A stretch of 64,000 nucleotides of DNA from Calvatia gigantea (Eukaryota > Basidiomycota > Agaricomycetes > Agaricales > Lycoperdaceae), in contig JACAAK010000005.1 in assembly GCA_025093985.1 (NCBI GenBank), positions 2,108,001 to 2,172,000 of the forward strand. The letters are read 5' to 3'. The notes below the pieces were generated by a model. That model was not told the origin of the DNA, did not search any database, and saw nothing but the letters and a program-made list of their open reading frames with translations. A program made the position numbers and the translations under genes. Shown here one piece after another: positions 37,791 to 47,603 of this stretch (within the stretch, counting starts at the first letter, position 1; each line of letters starts with the position of its first letter).

Positions 37791-38473
37791 ATGCATTCCT
37801 TGGGACTGAATCCTTAATCCGCATCGGCCGAAATGCCTTTTGTATGGAGGAAAATTGCATGAGACCACTTCCATTTGTGAATCCATTAATTTGGAATTTG
37901 TTTGAGTCAAATCAGAACAAGGCTTGTAGCATCATTGCTTCGCTGGCTCAAGTGACTGCCGCGGTTGATTGATCTACATAACCGCAAAGTGACGGCCTTG
38001 GTTACGCTGGCTTAGTACTGCCGCTTTCCTGATCTCACAAAATAATTGCATGCTGAATCAGCAAAAATGGTTTTTGTATTTCGCACCTACACGGAAAAAC
38101 AGATTTGTTGAACGCTTCGAAAGAATTGCTGTTTACAATTTCTGGAGGAGCCTTCTTAGGCTTTCCTACTCCTTACTCTTAGGCGAAAGCCACAGTGAGT
38201 TAGTCGCGGGAGTTTAAAAGTTGAGTTAAAGGACATTTGATAGCTCAAAGCAATTGTCGTTGCGTCCTTTATGGCCATCATAGCAAACGCTAGCATCAAT
38301 TCCTCTCCGCTATAGGAATGCTTTTCCAACTTTCAAAAGCTGGTTAATTCCGCATGATCGTTGATGACTCCGACATTTGACGTTCGGCACTGCCGCTCTT
38401 TTGTTGAAGATTCCAATGTCTAAGTCTGGTTTCAATACCGCTAGATTATTGAAGCGTTAATCTTCCCCCCTTC

Positions 38474-38486
38474 AAGTGAGGAGGAG
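38474..38486 (+). promoter_or_regulatory. Polypurine tract of the nested element
   Basis: AAGTGAGGAGGAG directly before the 3' LTR. The identical tract lies on the minus strand before the copia A 3' LTR (26394-26406), supporting use of the same reverse transcriptase. Confidence 0.75.
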
Positions 38487-39044
38487 TGTTGAATCTCACT
38501 CCGTACCACTACGTTGGTTCAGTCTATTTATAGCTGAAATGGGGTTCGAGTATTTCACCTTCAGAGGGTCGATAATAACGGACCATCACGGACTACGTAC
38601 GCAGTAGTTGTACCGCCCTTCTGGTAGTCGGTTATACCCTCTGCATGGAACCTTCTAGTACATGCGTCATACACAGTATGCTCCAATTATGCTACTGGTA
38701 GTTAGACCTCACCCGTATAAGGGTTTAGAGTGCACAGACCAGGGATATTAGTATATATACCCTATGTAGCATTGTAGTATGCAGACCCCTTCGGGAACGC
38801 TTTTTAGCGATGCCTTCTGGCATAAGACACTATGTCTTCCCTTCTCTACGCTAGCTTCTCTAAGCATCGCTTCCCCTCTCCTCAAGACTCTCTGAGTACG
38901 ATGGTATAAGCAGGACCATGTCCGCTACCATGCGCCTCTCCTACTGGACCGTCTCCCGGATGAATACAACTACCCTCCACTGCTGATGCCTACACGCTTA
39001 GGTAGTGTGAACTTATATTGGGATGTCTACTCGTTCTCTCAACA
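38487..39044 (+). repeat. 3' LTR of the nested non-autonomous element
   Basis: 558 bp, near identical to 32343-32900. It is followed by CGCGG, part of the interrupted copia A leader (39045-39080). Confidence 0.85.
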
Positions 39045-39080
39045 CGCGGTTGGAGTGAGCGGCAGTCGGGGCCCATAACC

Positions 39081-39488
39081 TGTTAAAACGAGTACACCAC
39101 AATAGTTTGCACTAGTGGCGGAGGGGAGTCGTACTCACTGGGTTTGTTGAGATGTGCGTTATAGACTGTAGCTAGTGGATATCTGAGTGGAATGATGGGC
39201 AGAGGATAGACTGAATTGTCTAAGGAATGTACACATACTACATAGGTCTTATATACATAATAGTTCTGGTCTGTGCGCCATTCTACCTAATACAGGTGAG
39301 GTCTTATCTGCCAGTAGCATATACAGAGCATACTGCGTACATTGTTCTATTTAATAGACCATGACCAGCAATCTAGAGTGCGGTCTAGTACATTGTTCGT
39401 TATCTCTCTTCAAGAGTGAAGTACTCAAGAATCCGTTTCAGCTATAAATAGACTGAACCAACGTAGTGGTACAGATCGAGATTCAACA
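39081..39488 (-). repeat. 5' LTR of copia A
   Basis: 408 bp, TGTTAAAACG...GATTCAACA. Its minus-strand end is followed by GGTTATGGGCCCCGAC (39080-39065), the primer-binding site, and then by leader cut by the nested element. Confidence 0.85.
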
Positions 39489-39493
39489 CATAG

Positions 39494-40068
39494 CTCCTTG
39501 AGGGTTATATGGATCCTAGTGATGAGTTCTTGGTACTGGAGTTGTCAGAAGTAGTATCTTGGCCAAGTAGACCAGAGGCAATGTCTCCTAGCTCTAGGAA
39601 GATTTCTGCAATATCAAGGTGCTTGAATACTTCGAGAATGAGGTCCATCCTATTTTGTAAACTATTGATGCAGGCTTGTTCTAATAGGGTAAGGGAGAAT
39701 TGGGTGAGGGCTTGGAAAATGGAGGAGATGTGTTGGCTGGTGGAGCTGGAGGCATTTTCAAATCCAGCATACATGTCAGTAAAGGTAATGCAAGTGGTAG
39801 AGAGCATGATCAACCAGTTTGTGTTTAGTTGCATATTTTGTGTAGTAATGGTGTTTAATTCATTGTTGGTGACCTCATTGACATCTTTGAGGAGGTCTTC
39901 CAAGAGTCCTTGGACTAGTGATGGGGTCATGGTCATGTTAAAATATGTGCCACTCAGAGCAGGTACTTTACTGCTGTCTAGAGTAGGTAGAGAGATGGAC
40001 AAGATTCTAGTAAGGTTGGGGTAAACAAGGGAGGAGATAGCAATGTGGTTAGATTGAGAGGTAGGCAT
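39494..40068 (-). pseudogene. N-terminal half of the chromovirus downstream ORF (T1)
   Basis: ATG at 40068 (MPTSQSNH), a few bases after the stop of the chromodomain frame. It aligns with the first about 190 residues of the ORF at 43193-44176 (shared ITFTDMYAGF-like and LEVFKHLDIAEIFLELG-like blocks). It is cut by copia A at 39488; the rest is at 25569-25980. Confidence 0.75.
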
Positions 40069-40486
40069 GTTGTTTAGTAGGCTTGTTTGTTAGCTGGCTT
40101 GTTGGATGATTTTCTGGGTTTTCTGCCCCTTCTTTTATGGGTATCTTCTAGATGCCTTTTCAGGTAGTCTTGTATAGCTTCTTTTGCATTTCCCAGATTG
40201 GACTCCACTGTCCATGTATCTTCCTCATTGCTGTATCCTTTCCAGTGTACTAGGAATTGATATCCCCATTCCTGTCTGTCATCCTTAGATCTCTCCTACT
40301 TTATATTCTTCTTTATTGTTGATGATTACTGAGTTAGGTGCTGGCATGCATTGCTGGCTTGGGAACTCTACTTTCTGTACTGGTGTCAACAGCTGTTCAT
40401 TGAATACATCATGGATAGCCCATCCTTCTGGTAGGTTGAGCTAGTATGTCACTTCTTCTATCTTTTCCTTGATATAGAAAAGTCCA
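40069..40486 (-). pseudogene. Chromodomain and integrase C-terminus of T1
   Basis: The minus strand reads a chromodomain-like segment (YQFLVHWKGYSNEEDTWTVE) at about 40180-40290, then a basic tail. The equivalent part of T2 is 44183-44560. A solo LTR cuts it at 40486. The chromodomain identifies the family as a chromovirus (Ty3/gypsy). Such domains can steer integration to heterochromatin. Confidence 0.7.
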
Positions 40487-40794
40487 TGTTACGACCTTAG
40501 TCTGAGTTTACCTCAGGTTGCAACTTTGGGCTAAGACTTGAGGGTAAGTAAGAGGAGGAGAACAAGAGATGGTTAAGTGTACCAAATACAGTGGATGTAT
40601 GTACACTTAAATACAGAGAATCATCCAGTTGAATGGATGGGGTAACTATATGAAACGTCCAGTAAGGTAGGCATAGTAGTTATCACGAGTCATAGCTGGA
40701 GATTGCTCAACAGGAATAGGTGAAACAGATGTACTAGTGGTATAGGAATGTAGACAAGGACGGAATACGATGTGATTGGTGGAAAACCATAACA
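40487..40794. repeat. Solo LTR of chromovirus family T
   Basis: 308 bp TGTTACGACC...CCATAACA. The flanks are GTCCA (40482-40486) and GTCTA (40795-40799), a 5-bp duplication with one transition. No internal sequence is attached, so it is a solo LTR inside T1. Confidence 0.75.
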
Positions 40795-40802
40795 GTCTAT
40801 AC

Positions 40803-41211
40803 TGTTGAGATGAGTACACCACAGTAGCTATGCTAGTGGTGGAGGGTAGTCATACTTACTGGATGTTATGAATATCAATATTTATGACATTATAAATGTC
40901 AAGAATGATGATGTAATCAATGACATCATAATTGGCTATATAATAATCAATATAATGTATTGATTATATGATGATATATATATATATATACAACATCTCA
41001 TAAGACTTGTATGATATAAAGACACTAGTCAAAAGTCTTAACATTAACAGTATAACAAGAACAAGTCATATACTCAGTCATATGATGATTATACTACAAC
41101 TAGTATAATTACTTGAAAGATGACTATATATCTTAGCATAATCCATACAATAAGATAAAAGTAATAGATTAAGTATTATTCTAATACTTAATACTATCCA
41201 GACCTACAACA
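40803..41211. repeat. LTR-A-like remnant with AT-rich body
   Basis: The first about 62 bp (TGTTGAGATGAGTACACC...) match the start of the copia A LTR. The rest is very AT-rich and includes a TA dinucleotide run at about 40973-40990. It ends CTACAACA. No target duplication was found. Confidence 0.45.
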
Positions 41212-42262
41212 AAAGTCTCCCACTTTATCCCAACCCATACCACTGTCTCAGCTGAAGGCACAGCATAGCTCTTCCTCCACAATATCTGGAAACTCCATGG
41301 ACTCCCCAATGCAGTCATTTCAGACTATGGACCACAGTTCATTGCTATGTTCATGAAAGAGCTTTACCAACTCTTAGGGATTAAAATGGCTGCCTCAACC
41401 ATCTGGCACCCGCAGACTAATGGGCAGACAGAGCAGGTGAACCAGGAACTTGATCAATACCTCTGCCTCTTTGTAAATGAGCGACAGAATGACTGGCACA
41501 ACCTCCTCCCACTTGCAGAATTCCAACACAACAACCATGTCCATGCTTCCACCCAACACTCCCCTTTCCTCTTAGACACTGGATGTCACCTGCACATAGG
41601 ATTTGAGCCATGTCAGCCACCCTTGAAGATTGAATTGGTTAACGAGTTTACGAAGTGAATAGAGTTAACACTGGAAAAAGCAAAATTCACACTGGTCAAA
41701 GTAAAAGATGATATAACCCACTACTATAACCAACAACATACACCTGCACTAGTATACAAGCCAGACAACAAAGTTTACCTTGAAGCAGACAATATCTAGA
41801 CCACCCACCCATCAGGGAAGCTTTCTCACCAATGCCTTGGACCATATGTCATAGATAAGCAGGTCAATACTAACACCTACTGTCTTCACCTCCTCCGCTC
41901 CATGCAACACCTCCATCTGGTCTTCAATGTCATCAAACTCACACCTACACCACCTGATCCAATTGAGAACCACTACATGAAACCTCTACCCAATCCCATC
42001 ATTGTCAATGAAGAAGAGGAATGGGAGGTTGAAGAAGTCCTTAACAGCCACATCCACTGAAGACAACTTCAATATCTTATCAAGTGGAAAGGTTTCAGAA
42101 TGGAACACAGCTTGTGGGAGCTCACCAATGGAGTCCATGCCCCAGAACTAGTCTAGGACTTCTATTGCAAAAATCCTGGTGTCTCCTACCTCATCTGCAC
42201 ACTCACCTTCAGCTTACTTCCCTTCCAACTGATCCAGCACTATGCATCAAGATGCTGTGATT
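41212..42262 (+). pseudogene. Chromovirus integrase and chromodomain relic, + strand
   Basis: Reads an integrase core with GPQFIAMFMKELYQLLGIK, HPQTNGQTEQVNQELDQYL and NDWHNLLPLAEFQHNN, then the integrase C-terminus and a chromodomain (EEEWEVEEVLNS ... YLIKWKG ... WEL). Stops (for example 41656-41658 and 41798-41800) break it. The 5' part (gag, protease, RT) is missing. It belongs to a different lineage from T, with its own LTR. Confidence 0.78.
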
Positions 42263-42863
42263 TTGGAGGGGGAGTGGATGTCAGGGCAACCCCCAACAGT
42301 CCCCCCAGACCATCCTACAACCCTACACTCTCACCCATACTCAGCCATGCAGACATGGACAACAACTGGAGATCCCAAAGGACAATGATGGACTGATATA
42401 CATAATGAAACAATAGGACAATGGATAGTAAAGTAGTATATATTAACCTGTACACCCGCAGGGGACCCTTATCCAATTCTCTAAGGATTCCTCTGTAGAT
42501 ATGTAGTCTGTACACACATTTGTAATATAACTAAGGATTCCCCCACAGTTACCTACTTGTCCACTTTGCCCAACTTGTGAGAGCCTCACATCCCTGAGCT
42601 GCTCAGACTGCAGGTTGCCCTTATATTAATACTCTCTTATAATCTGAACCTAAGAAGTTACCTCTGAACTATTAAGCTTACTTTATAAGACATTATAAGA
42701 GTTATCTATTGAAGGATAAAGACCTCTGATCTTAGACATAAGAATATAATAAGTAGTTGTAATACTTCTGTATTCTTAAGCCTTTGAGAAGGAGTCCCCT
42801 TTGATATCACAACTGCCTGTAGATATTGGGTTGACTTAGGACAAAGTCAATCTCACTATAACA
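42263..42863 (+). repeat. Purine tract and 3' LTR of the + strand chromovirus
   Basis: The tract TTGGAGGGGGAGTGGA (42263-42278) precedes an LTR of 585 bp, TGTCAGGGCAACC...CTATAACA (42279-42863). No matching 5' LTR lies in the window. Confidence 0.65.
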
Positions 42864-42960
42864 GAAACTTCCACTGTCACTGAATTCCCATATGAAGGTG
42901 TCCCAGTCCCTATCTGCCAAAATGGCCAAAGCCACTTGCCTGTCTTCTTTATGCTATCCA
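42864..42960 (+). pseudogene. Fragment of the chromovirus downstream ORF, + strand
   Basis: Reads STVTEFPYEGVPVPICQ and HLPVFF, matching residues near 280-305 of the ORF at 43193-44176 but on the opposite strand. It fuses at ACAGTGGA to the LTR of T2. Confidence 0.7.
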
Positions 42961-43167
42961 ACAGTGGATGTATGTACACTTAAATACAGAGAGTCATCCA
43001 GTTGAATGGATGGGGTAACTACATGAAACATCTGGCAAGGTAGGCATAGTAGTTAATTCGAGTCATAACTGGAGATCACTTAACAGGAATAGATGAAACA
43101 GATGTACTAGTGGTATAGGAATGCAGACAAGGATGGAGCATGATATGATCAGTGAAGATCCATAACA
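42961..43167 (-). repeat. Truncated 3' LTR of T2
   Basis: Matches the last about 200 bp of the 308-bp LTR; the first about 100 bp are missing. The break lies in an 8-bp word shared by the LTR and the neighbouring ORF fragment. Confidence 0.7.
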
Positions 43168-43192
43168 ATACCCCTCAATTTGGCTTCATGCC

Positions 43193-44176
43193 TCAGGAAG
43201 CTTCATCAAAGTTGCCATTGACTATGGCAGAGGCAAGGGCTTTCTTGGTGGCTCCGATAAGGTACTTTCCATTGTTTGAATGCACGAAGAAGATGGGCAA
43301 GTGGCTTTGACCATCCTGACAGATAGGGACTGAAACACCATTGAATGGGAAGTCAGTTGTGGTGGAGTTGTCCCAATAGTTCTTGACTATCATTTTCCAG
43401 TAGTGTTGGTTCTTTTCTTGTCCTGGTAACACAGTGCAGAATCTTGCGGGAGGGAGAAAAACTAATACAAGTTGTGGTGGAGTGATAGTTTTTATGAAGT
43501 GGTAGAGTGAGTTGACTTCTTCCTTCATGGAGATGGTTGTTTCTTCGTCCATGGGTGTGTTGGATTGGGTCGGTGGCATGGGGTTGATCATGGTGTGGAG
43601 CTCAGAGAGGGTGCTGTGGATCCTGTTGACAAGGGCATCGATCTCCAGATCTTTGGTGGTCTTATTACATCTAAGTAGGTTCATTGCTACATTGGCGAGC
43701 TCTAGGAAGATGTCAGCGATGTTGAGGTGTTTGAATACTTCTAGTCCAAGGTTGACATGGTTGTGGAGACTGTGGACATAGTCTTGTTTGCTGGGTGTGA
43801 GCATGGATTGTTCTAAGGCCTGGAAGATGGTGGGAATGTGTTGGTTGGTGGATGAGGATGCATTGGCAAACCCTGCATACATGTCGGCGAAGGTGATGCA
43901 TGCGGTGGCGAGGGCAATGTGCCTGTTGATGACTAGCCACTTATTTTGAGTGGTGATGGTTTCTATTTTGCTGTTGGTGGCCTTGTCAATGTCTTTTAGT
44001 AGGGATTCAAGGAGTTCCTGTGCTGGGGATGGTGTGGTGGTGAGGTTGTAATGAGTGCCCTGAGGGGCAGGTGCTTGACTATTGCCTGGCTCTGGAAGGG
44101 GGACAGAGGAGATTGTGGTTGGGTTGGGGTGGACGAGGGAATGAATAGTGACATGGTTGGCTTGGGAGGAAGGCAT
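43193..44176 (-). CDS. Chromovirus downstream ORF (T2), function unknown
   Basis: 327 codons, open throughout, in contrast to the stop-ridden pol beside it. It starts about 7 nt after the chromodomain stop. Composition suggests a mostly helical soluble protein: Ser/Thr/Pro-rich first 50 residues, then several amphipathic stretches. I see no signal peptide, membrane segment, zinc knuckle or catalytic motif. I do not recognise the family. The position is that of env in errantiviruses, but nothing looks like an envelope protein. Other copies: 39494-40068 plus 25569-25980, and 42864-42960. Confidence 0.7.
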   Translation of the reverse strand: MPSSQANHVTIHSLVHPNPTTISSVPLPEPGNSQAPAPQGTHYNLTTTPSPAQELLESLLKDIDKATNSKIETITTQNKWLVINRHIALATACITFADMYAGFANASSSTNQHIPTIFQALEQSMLTPSKQDYVHSLHNHVNLGLEVFKHLNIADIFLELANVAMNLLRCNKTTKDLEIDALVNRIHSTLSELHTMINPMPPTQSNTPMDEETTISMKEEVNSLYHFIKTITPPQLVLVFLPPARFCTVLPGQEKNQHYWKMIVKNYWDNSTTTDFPFNGVSVPICQDGQSHLPIFFVHSNNGKYLIGATKKALASAIVNGNFDEAS

Positions 44177-44182
44177 GTCTGG

Positions 44183-47100
44183 CTAGTTTCTTTGGTTTGG
44201 TGATGATTTTTTGGTTCTTCTACCCCCCTTTTTATGGGTATCCTCCAGATGCCTTTTTTGGTAATCCGCTATTGCATCTTGAGCATTTGTCAGGTTGGAT
44301 TCCGCTGTCCACGTATCCTCTTTATTGCTATATCCCTTCCAATGGACTAGAAATTGATAGCTCCTTCCACATTTTCTTCGTCCACAGATTTCCTCTACTT
44401 TGTACTCCTCTTCATTGTTGATGATGATCAGATCAGGCGCTGATGGTTGTTTTTGACTCGGGAACTCAGCCTTGTGGGCTGGCGACAGGAGCTGTTCATT
44501 GAATACATCATGGATGGCCCATCCTTTTGGTAGGGCTAGCCGGTATGCTGCTTCTCCTATCTTTTCCTTGATAAGAAAAGGTCCATACTATTTTTGGCCT
44601 AGCTTCTTTGATGTTTGATTGGTATGGATGTTGGTGTTTTCCAGCCATACTGCATCACCTATTTGATATGTCTTGGTGTGGGTTTTACTGTGGTCATGTT
44701 GTTTCATCTTTTCTTGATATGTCTATAGTGCTGATACAGCATTATCTTGGGCAGCCTGAAGATGTTGTAGGAATTCATTGGTGATGGGATTGTTTGTTGC
44801 TGGCTCATTTTTGCCCTTCCATGGGTTTCTTCCATAGTTTAGGAAGAATGGTGTTTCCTGTGTCCTTCCGTGTCATTTGTTGTTGTACTGGAATTCTGCA
44901 ATGGGGAGCCATTCTGCCCAGTCATTTTGGTCATAATTGCAGTACAGGTGGATATATGTTTCCACTTCTCTGTTAATGTGTTCTGTTTGTCCATCGGTTT
45001 GTGGATGATATGCTGTGGATATGTTTCGTTCTATGCCAAGTCCTTTAAATAGCTCCTTTGTGAATTCTGATGCAAACTGGGGTCCTCGGTCACTTAGCAC
45101 CTTCCTTGGCAATCCGTGTAGCTTCCATATTTCATCTCAATAAATCCTTGCAACATCCTTGGATGAAATGTCCATTATTGTCACTATGAATTGTATCATT
45201 TTTGTGAACCAATCGACAATGACCAGTATTGCATCTTTCCCTTCCGATTCTGGTAGTGGTCTGATCATGTTGATGCTGATTTCTTCCCAAGGTCCATTTG
45301 GTATAGGGAGGGGATGAAGCGGCAATTTGAGTAGCATTATTCTGGCTTTGGTTCTCTGGTAGGCTTGGCACCCTCAGATGTACCTTTTCACATCTTTTCT
45401 CATTGTTGGCCACCAGTAGTCATGGCTGATTAGTTCCATCATCCTATGCTGACTTGGGTGTCCTGCATCCAGGATGTTGTGGTATTGCGCCAGAATTTCT
45501 TCCTGTAGTTTTGGGTCAGGTAGGACATATGCACTATTTTGTCTGTAGATAATTCTGTGATCCTCGGTGAGTTTGGACTCCAGTTTTCTTAGCTCAGTAA
45601 GAACTGTTGTCTCACACTAGGGCTTGTTCCAGATCCATTCTAGGAATGTTGGTTCGAGGAATAATTCTGCTCATAAGAGTACTGTGTCATCTGTGTTTTT
45701 TGTTTGCAGCCAGCTTTCTTGGATCATAGTAACTAGTTTGTCTTCTTATCCTTCTGGTATTTGGTGGATTCAGGACAATAGGTCAGCCTTCATGTTTGTT
45801 TTTCCGGATATATGTCACAGTGTGAAGTCATAGTCCTGTAAGTGTAGGTACCATTGAGCTTGTTGTCCATTCAGTTTTTGTGGTTCTTGGTAGTATTTTA
45901 AATTTTTGTGGTCAGTCCAGATTTCAAATTTCTCTTCAGTGTCTAACAGGTAGTGTCTCCATTCTTTCAGGGTGTGAATGATGGCTAGTAGTTCTTTGTC
46001 ATATATTTCATAGTTACGTTCTGCCAGTAATAGTGTTCATGATGTAAAGGTGATTGGGTGCCATTTGGCCTCCTGTAGTTGCAATAACACACCTCCTAAT
46101 GCATAGTCTGATGTGTCGACTTCTATCCTGAACTGTCCTTGTCTTTGTGGTAGGGTTAACACAGGTTCTTTGGTGATGCATTTTTTAAGGTGATCAAAGG
46201 CCACCTAGTGTTCTTGATTCCATTCCCATGTAGTTGCTCTCTTGAGTTTGTTTAGTGGTCCTGCAATCTTGCTGAAGTTCTTGATGAAATGTTGGTAATA
46301 GTTGGCAAAACCCAGGAACCTTTCTACCCTTTTTGTACTTTTTGGCTCTGGCCAGTCTCATACTGATTTGACTTTCTCTTCTTCCATTTTGATTTGCCCA
46401 TGTCCCACTTTGACTCCTAACATAGGGATTTCTTCTGCATTGAAGATGCATTTGGTTCATTTGAAACATAGGTTGTATTGTGCTGTGCACTCCAGGAATT
46501 GTATTGTCCATTCTTTTAGTTGTTCCTTGGTGTCACCAGGAATAGCAAAATTGTCCATATAGTTTATGATATCTCCATTTTGCAAGAGGTCATGGAAGAT
46601 GCTTGTCATCATTCTGGAGAAGGTTCCCAGCGAGTTGCTAAGTCCAAAATACATGACTGTTGGCTTGAAAAGTCCTTCGTTGGTGAGGAACACCACTTTC
46701 CATTTATCTCCTTCCTTGATCCTGACATTGTTATACCCCCAGATGATATCGAGTTTATTGAAATATTTGGCCTTCCCAAGCTTGTCAATTACCTCACTGA
46801 TTCTTGGTAGCAGTGTTTTGTCCTTGATTACTATGTTGTTTAATTGTCTATAGTCTTGAATTAATCTTTTGGATCCATCTTTCTTGGGGATGAAGAAGAT
46901 TGGTGCTGCATATGGGGATTTCAATGGTCATATTCATCCTGATTCTAGATTCTCTTTGATGAATGCTTTGAGTTCGTCCTGTTCTTTGACTGTCATATTG
47001 TACATTCCTGTGCTTATTTTCTTTGGGGTGTCCTCCATTAGGATTATTTCATGGTCCCATTCAGTTCATTCTAGGAGTTTGTCGAATATCGTTTTGTTGA

Positions 47101-47603
47101 ATAGATGTATGAATGGTTGTACGTAGTCTGGTAAATCTTCCGGTTTAGTCAGGTCTGGTTCATCTTCTTCTTCCCATAAATCTTCTGTAGTGGCCATGCT
47201 CTGTATTTTTTCTGTGATGGGGATATTTTGGTGGGGGAATTGACAGTTTGGTGGACACCGGGTGAACTTGATTTCTCTGTTATTCCAATCTACCTCTGGA
47301 TTATGTTTGACCAGCCAGTCATGTCCCAGGAAGACCTCTGCATAGTCTTGTAGTTGTATGACTGATGCTTCAATCCATTCCTTGTGTCCTTGGATATCTA
47401 TGTCAATTGTGGCTGTTTCCATTACTTTTCCACCCTGGTTTGGTGTTCCACCTGTGTTTAATACCAAGATTTGTTGTTCCAGTTTTCAGGTGGGAAGTTT
47501 TTCCTTGTCTACCAGTTTTTTGCTGATGCTGCTGGTTGTGTGTCCTGAGTCAACAATCATGTCCACTATTATCTCTTTTCTCGTTGTTTGTATTTTTCCT
47601 TTT
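44183..47603 (-). pseudogene. Chromovirus T2 pol: protease, RT, RNase H, integrase, chromodomain
   Basis: In order on the minus strand: protease (DSG near 47545, GHDWL near 47325), RT (YAAPIFFIPKKDG, RLIQDYRQLN at 46850-46920; active site now YMDN at 46556-46567 instead of YxDD), RNase H, integrase zinc domain (about 45440-45350), core with GPQFASEF and HPQTDGQTEHINRE (45090-44960), and chromodomain (YQFLVHWKGYSNKEDTW at about 44310-44360). At least a dozen in-frame stops occur, most explicable as CGA to TGA. Confidence 0.82.

Larger units (their letters stand above)
32343..39044 (+). mobile_element. Non-autonomous LTR retrotransposon nested in the copia A leader
   Basis: Two 558-bp LTRs (32343-32900, 38487-39044) differ by about 7 transitions, 6 of them at CpG. 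The flanks are CGCAG (32338-32342) and CGCGG (39045-39049), a 5-bp duplication with one transition. It shares the start of its LTR, its primer-binding site, about 150 bp of leader and its purine tract with copia A. Its interior (32917-38470) has no usable ORF. Parts of it (about 34700-36240) align in order with copia pol but at low identity and full of stops. It must therefore be moved by proteins made elsewhere. Confidence 0.8.
25986..39488 (-). mobile_element. Ty1/copia LTR retrotransposon A, containing a nested element
   Basis: Two 408-bp LTRs (25986-26393, 39081-39488) differ by about 9 substitutions, all transitions. They are flanked by a perfect 5-bp duplication CATAG. The coding strand is minus. 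The order is LTR, primer-binding site (39080 downward), leader, [nested LTR element 32343-39044 plus its duplication], rest of leader, gag-protease, integrase, reverse transcriptase-RNase H, purine tract, LTR. The domain order protease-integrase-RT defines Ty1/copia. Without the nested element it is about 6.8 kb. Several nonsense codons make it inactive. Confidence 0.88.

Noticed and set aside
42315..42515. Minus-strand ORF inside the LTR at 42279-42863
   Set aside because: It lies wholly within LTR sequence and has no motif.
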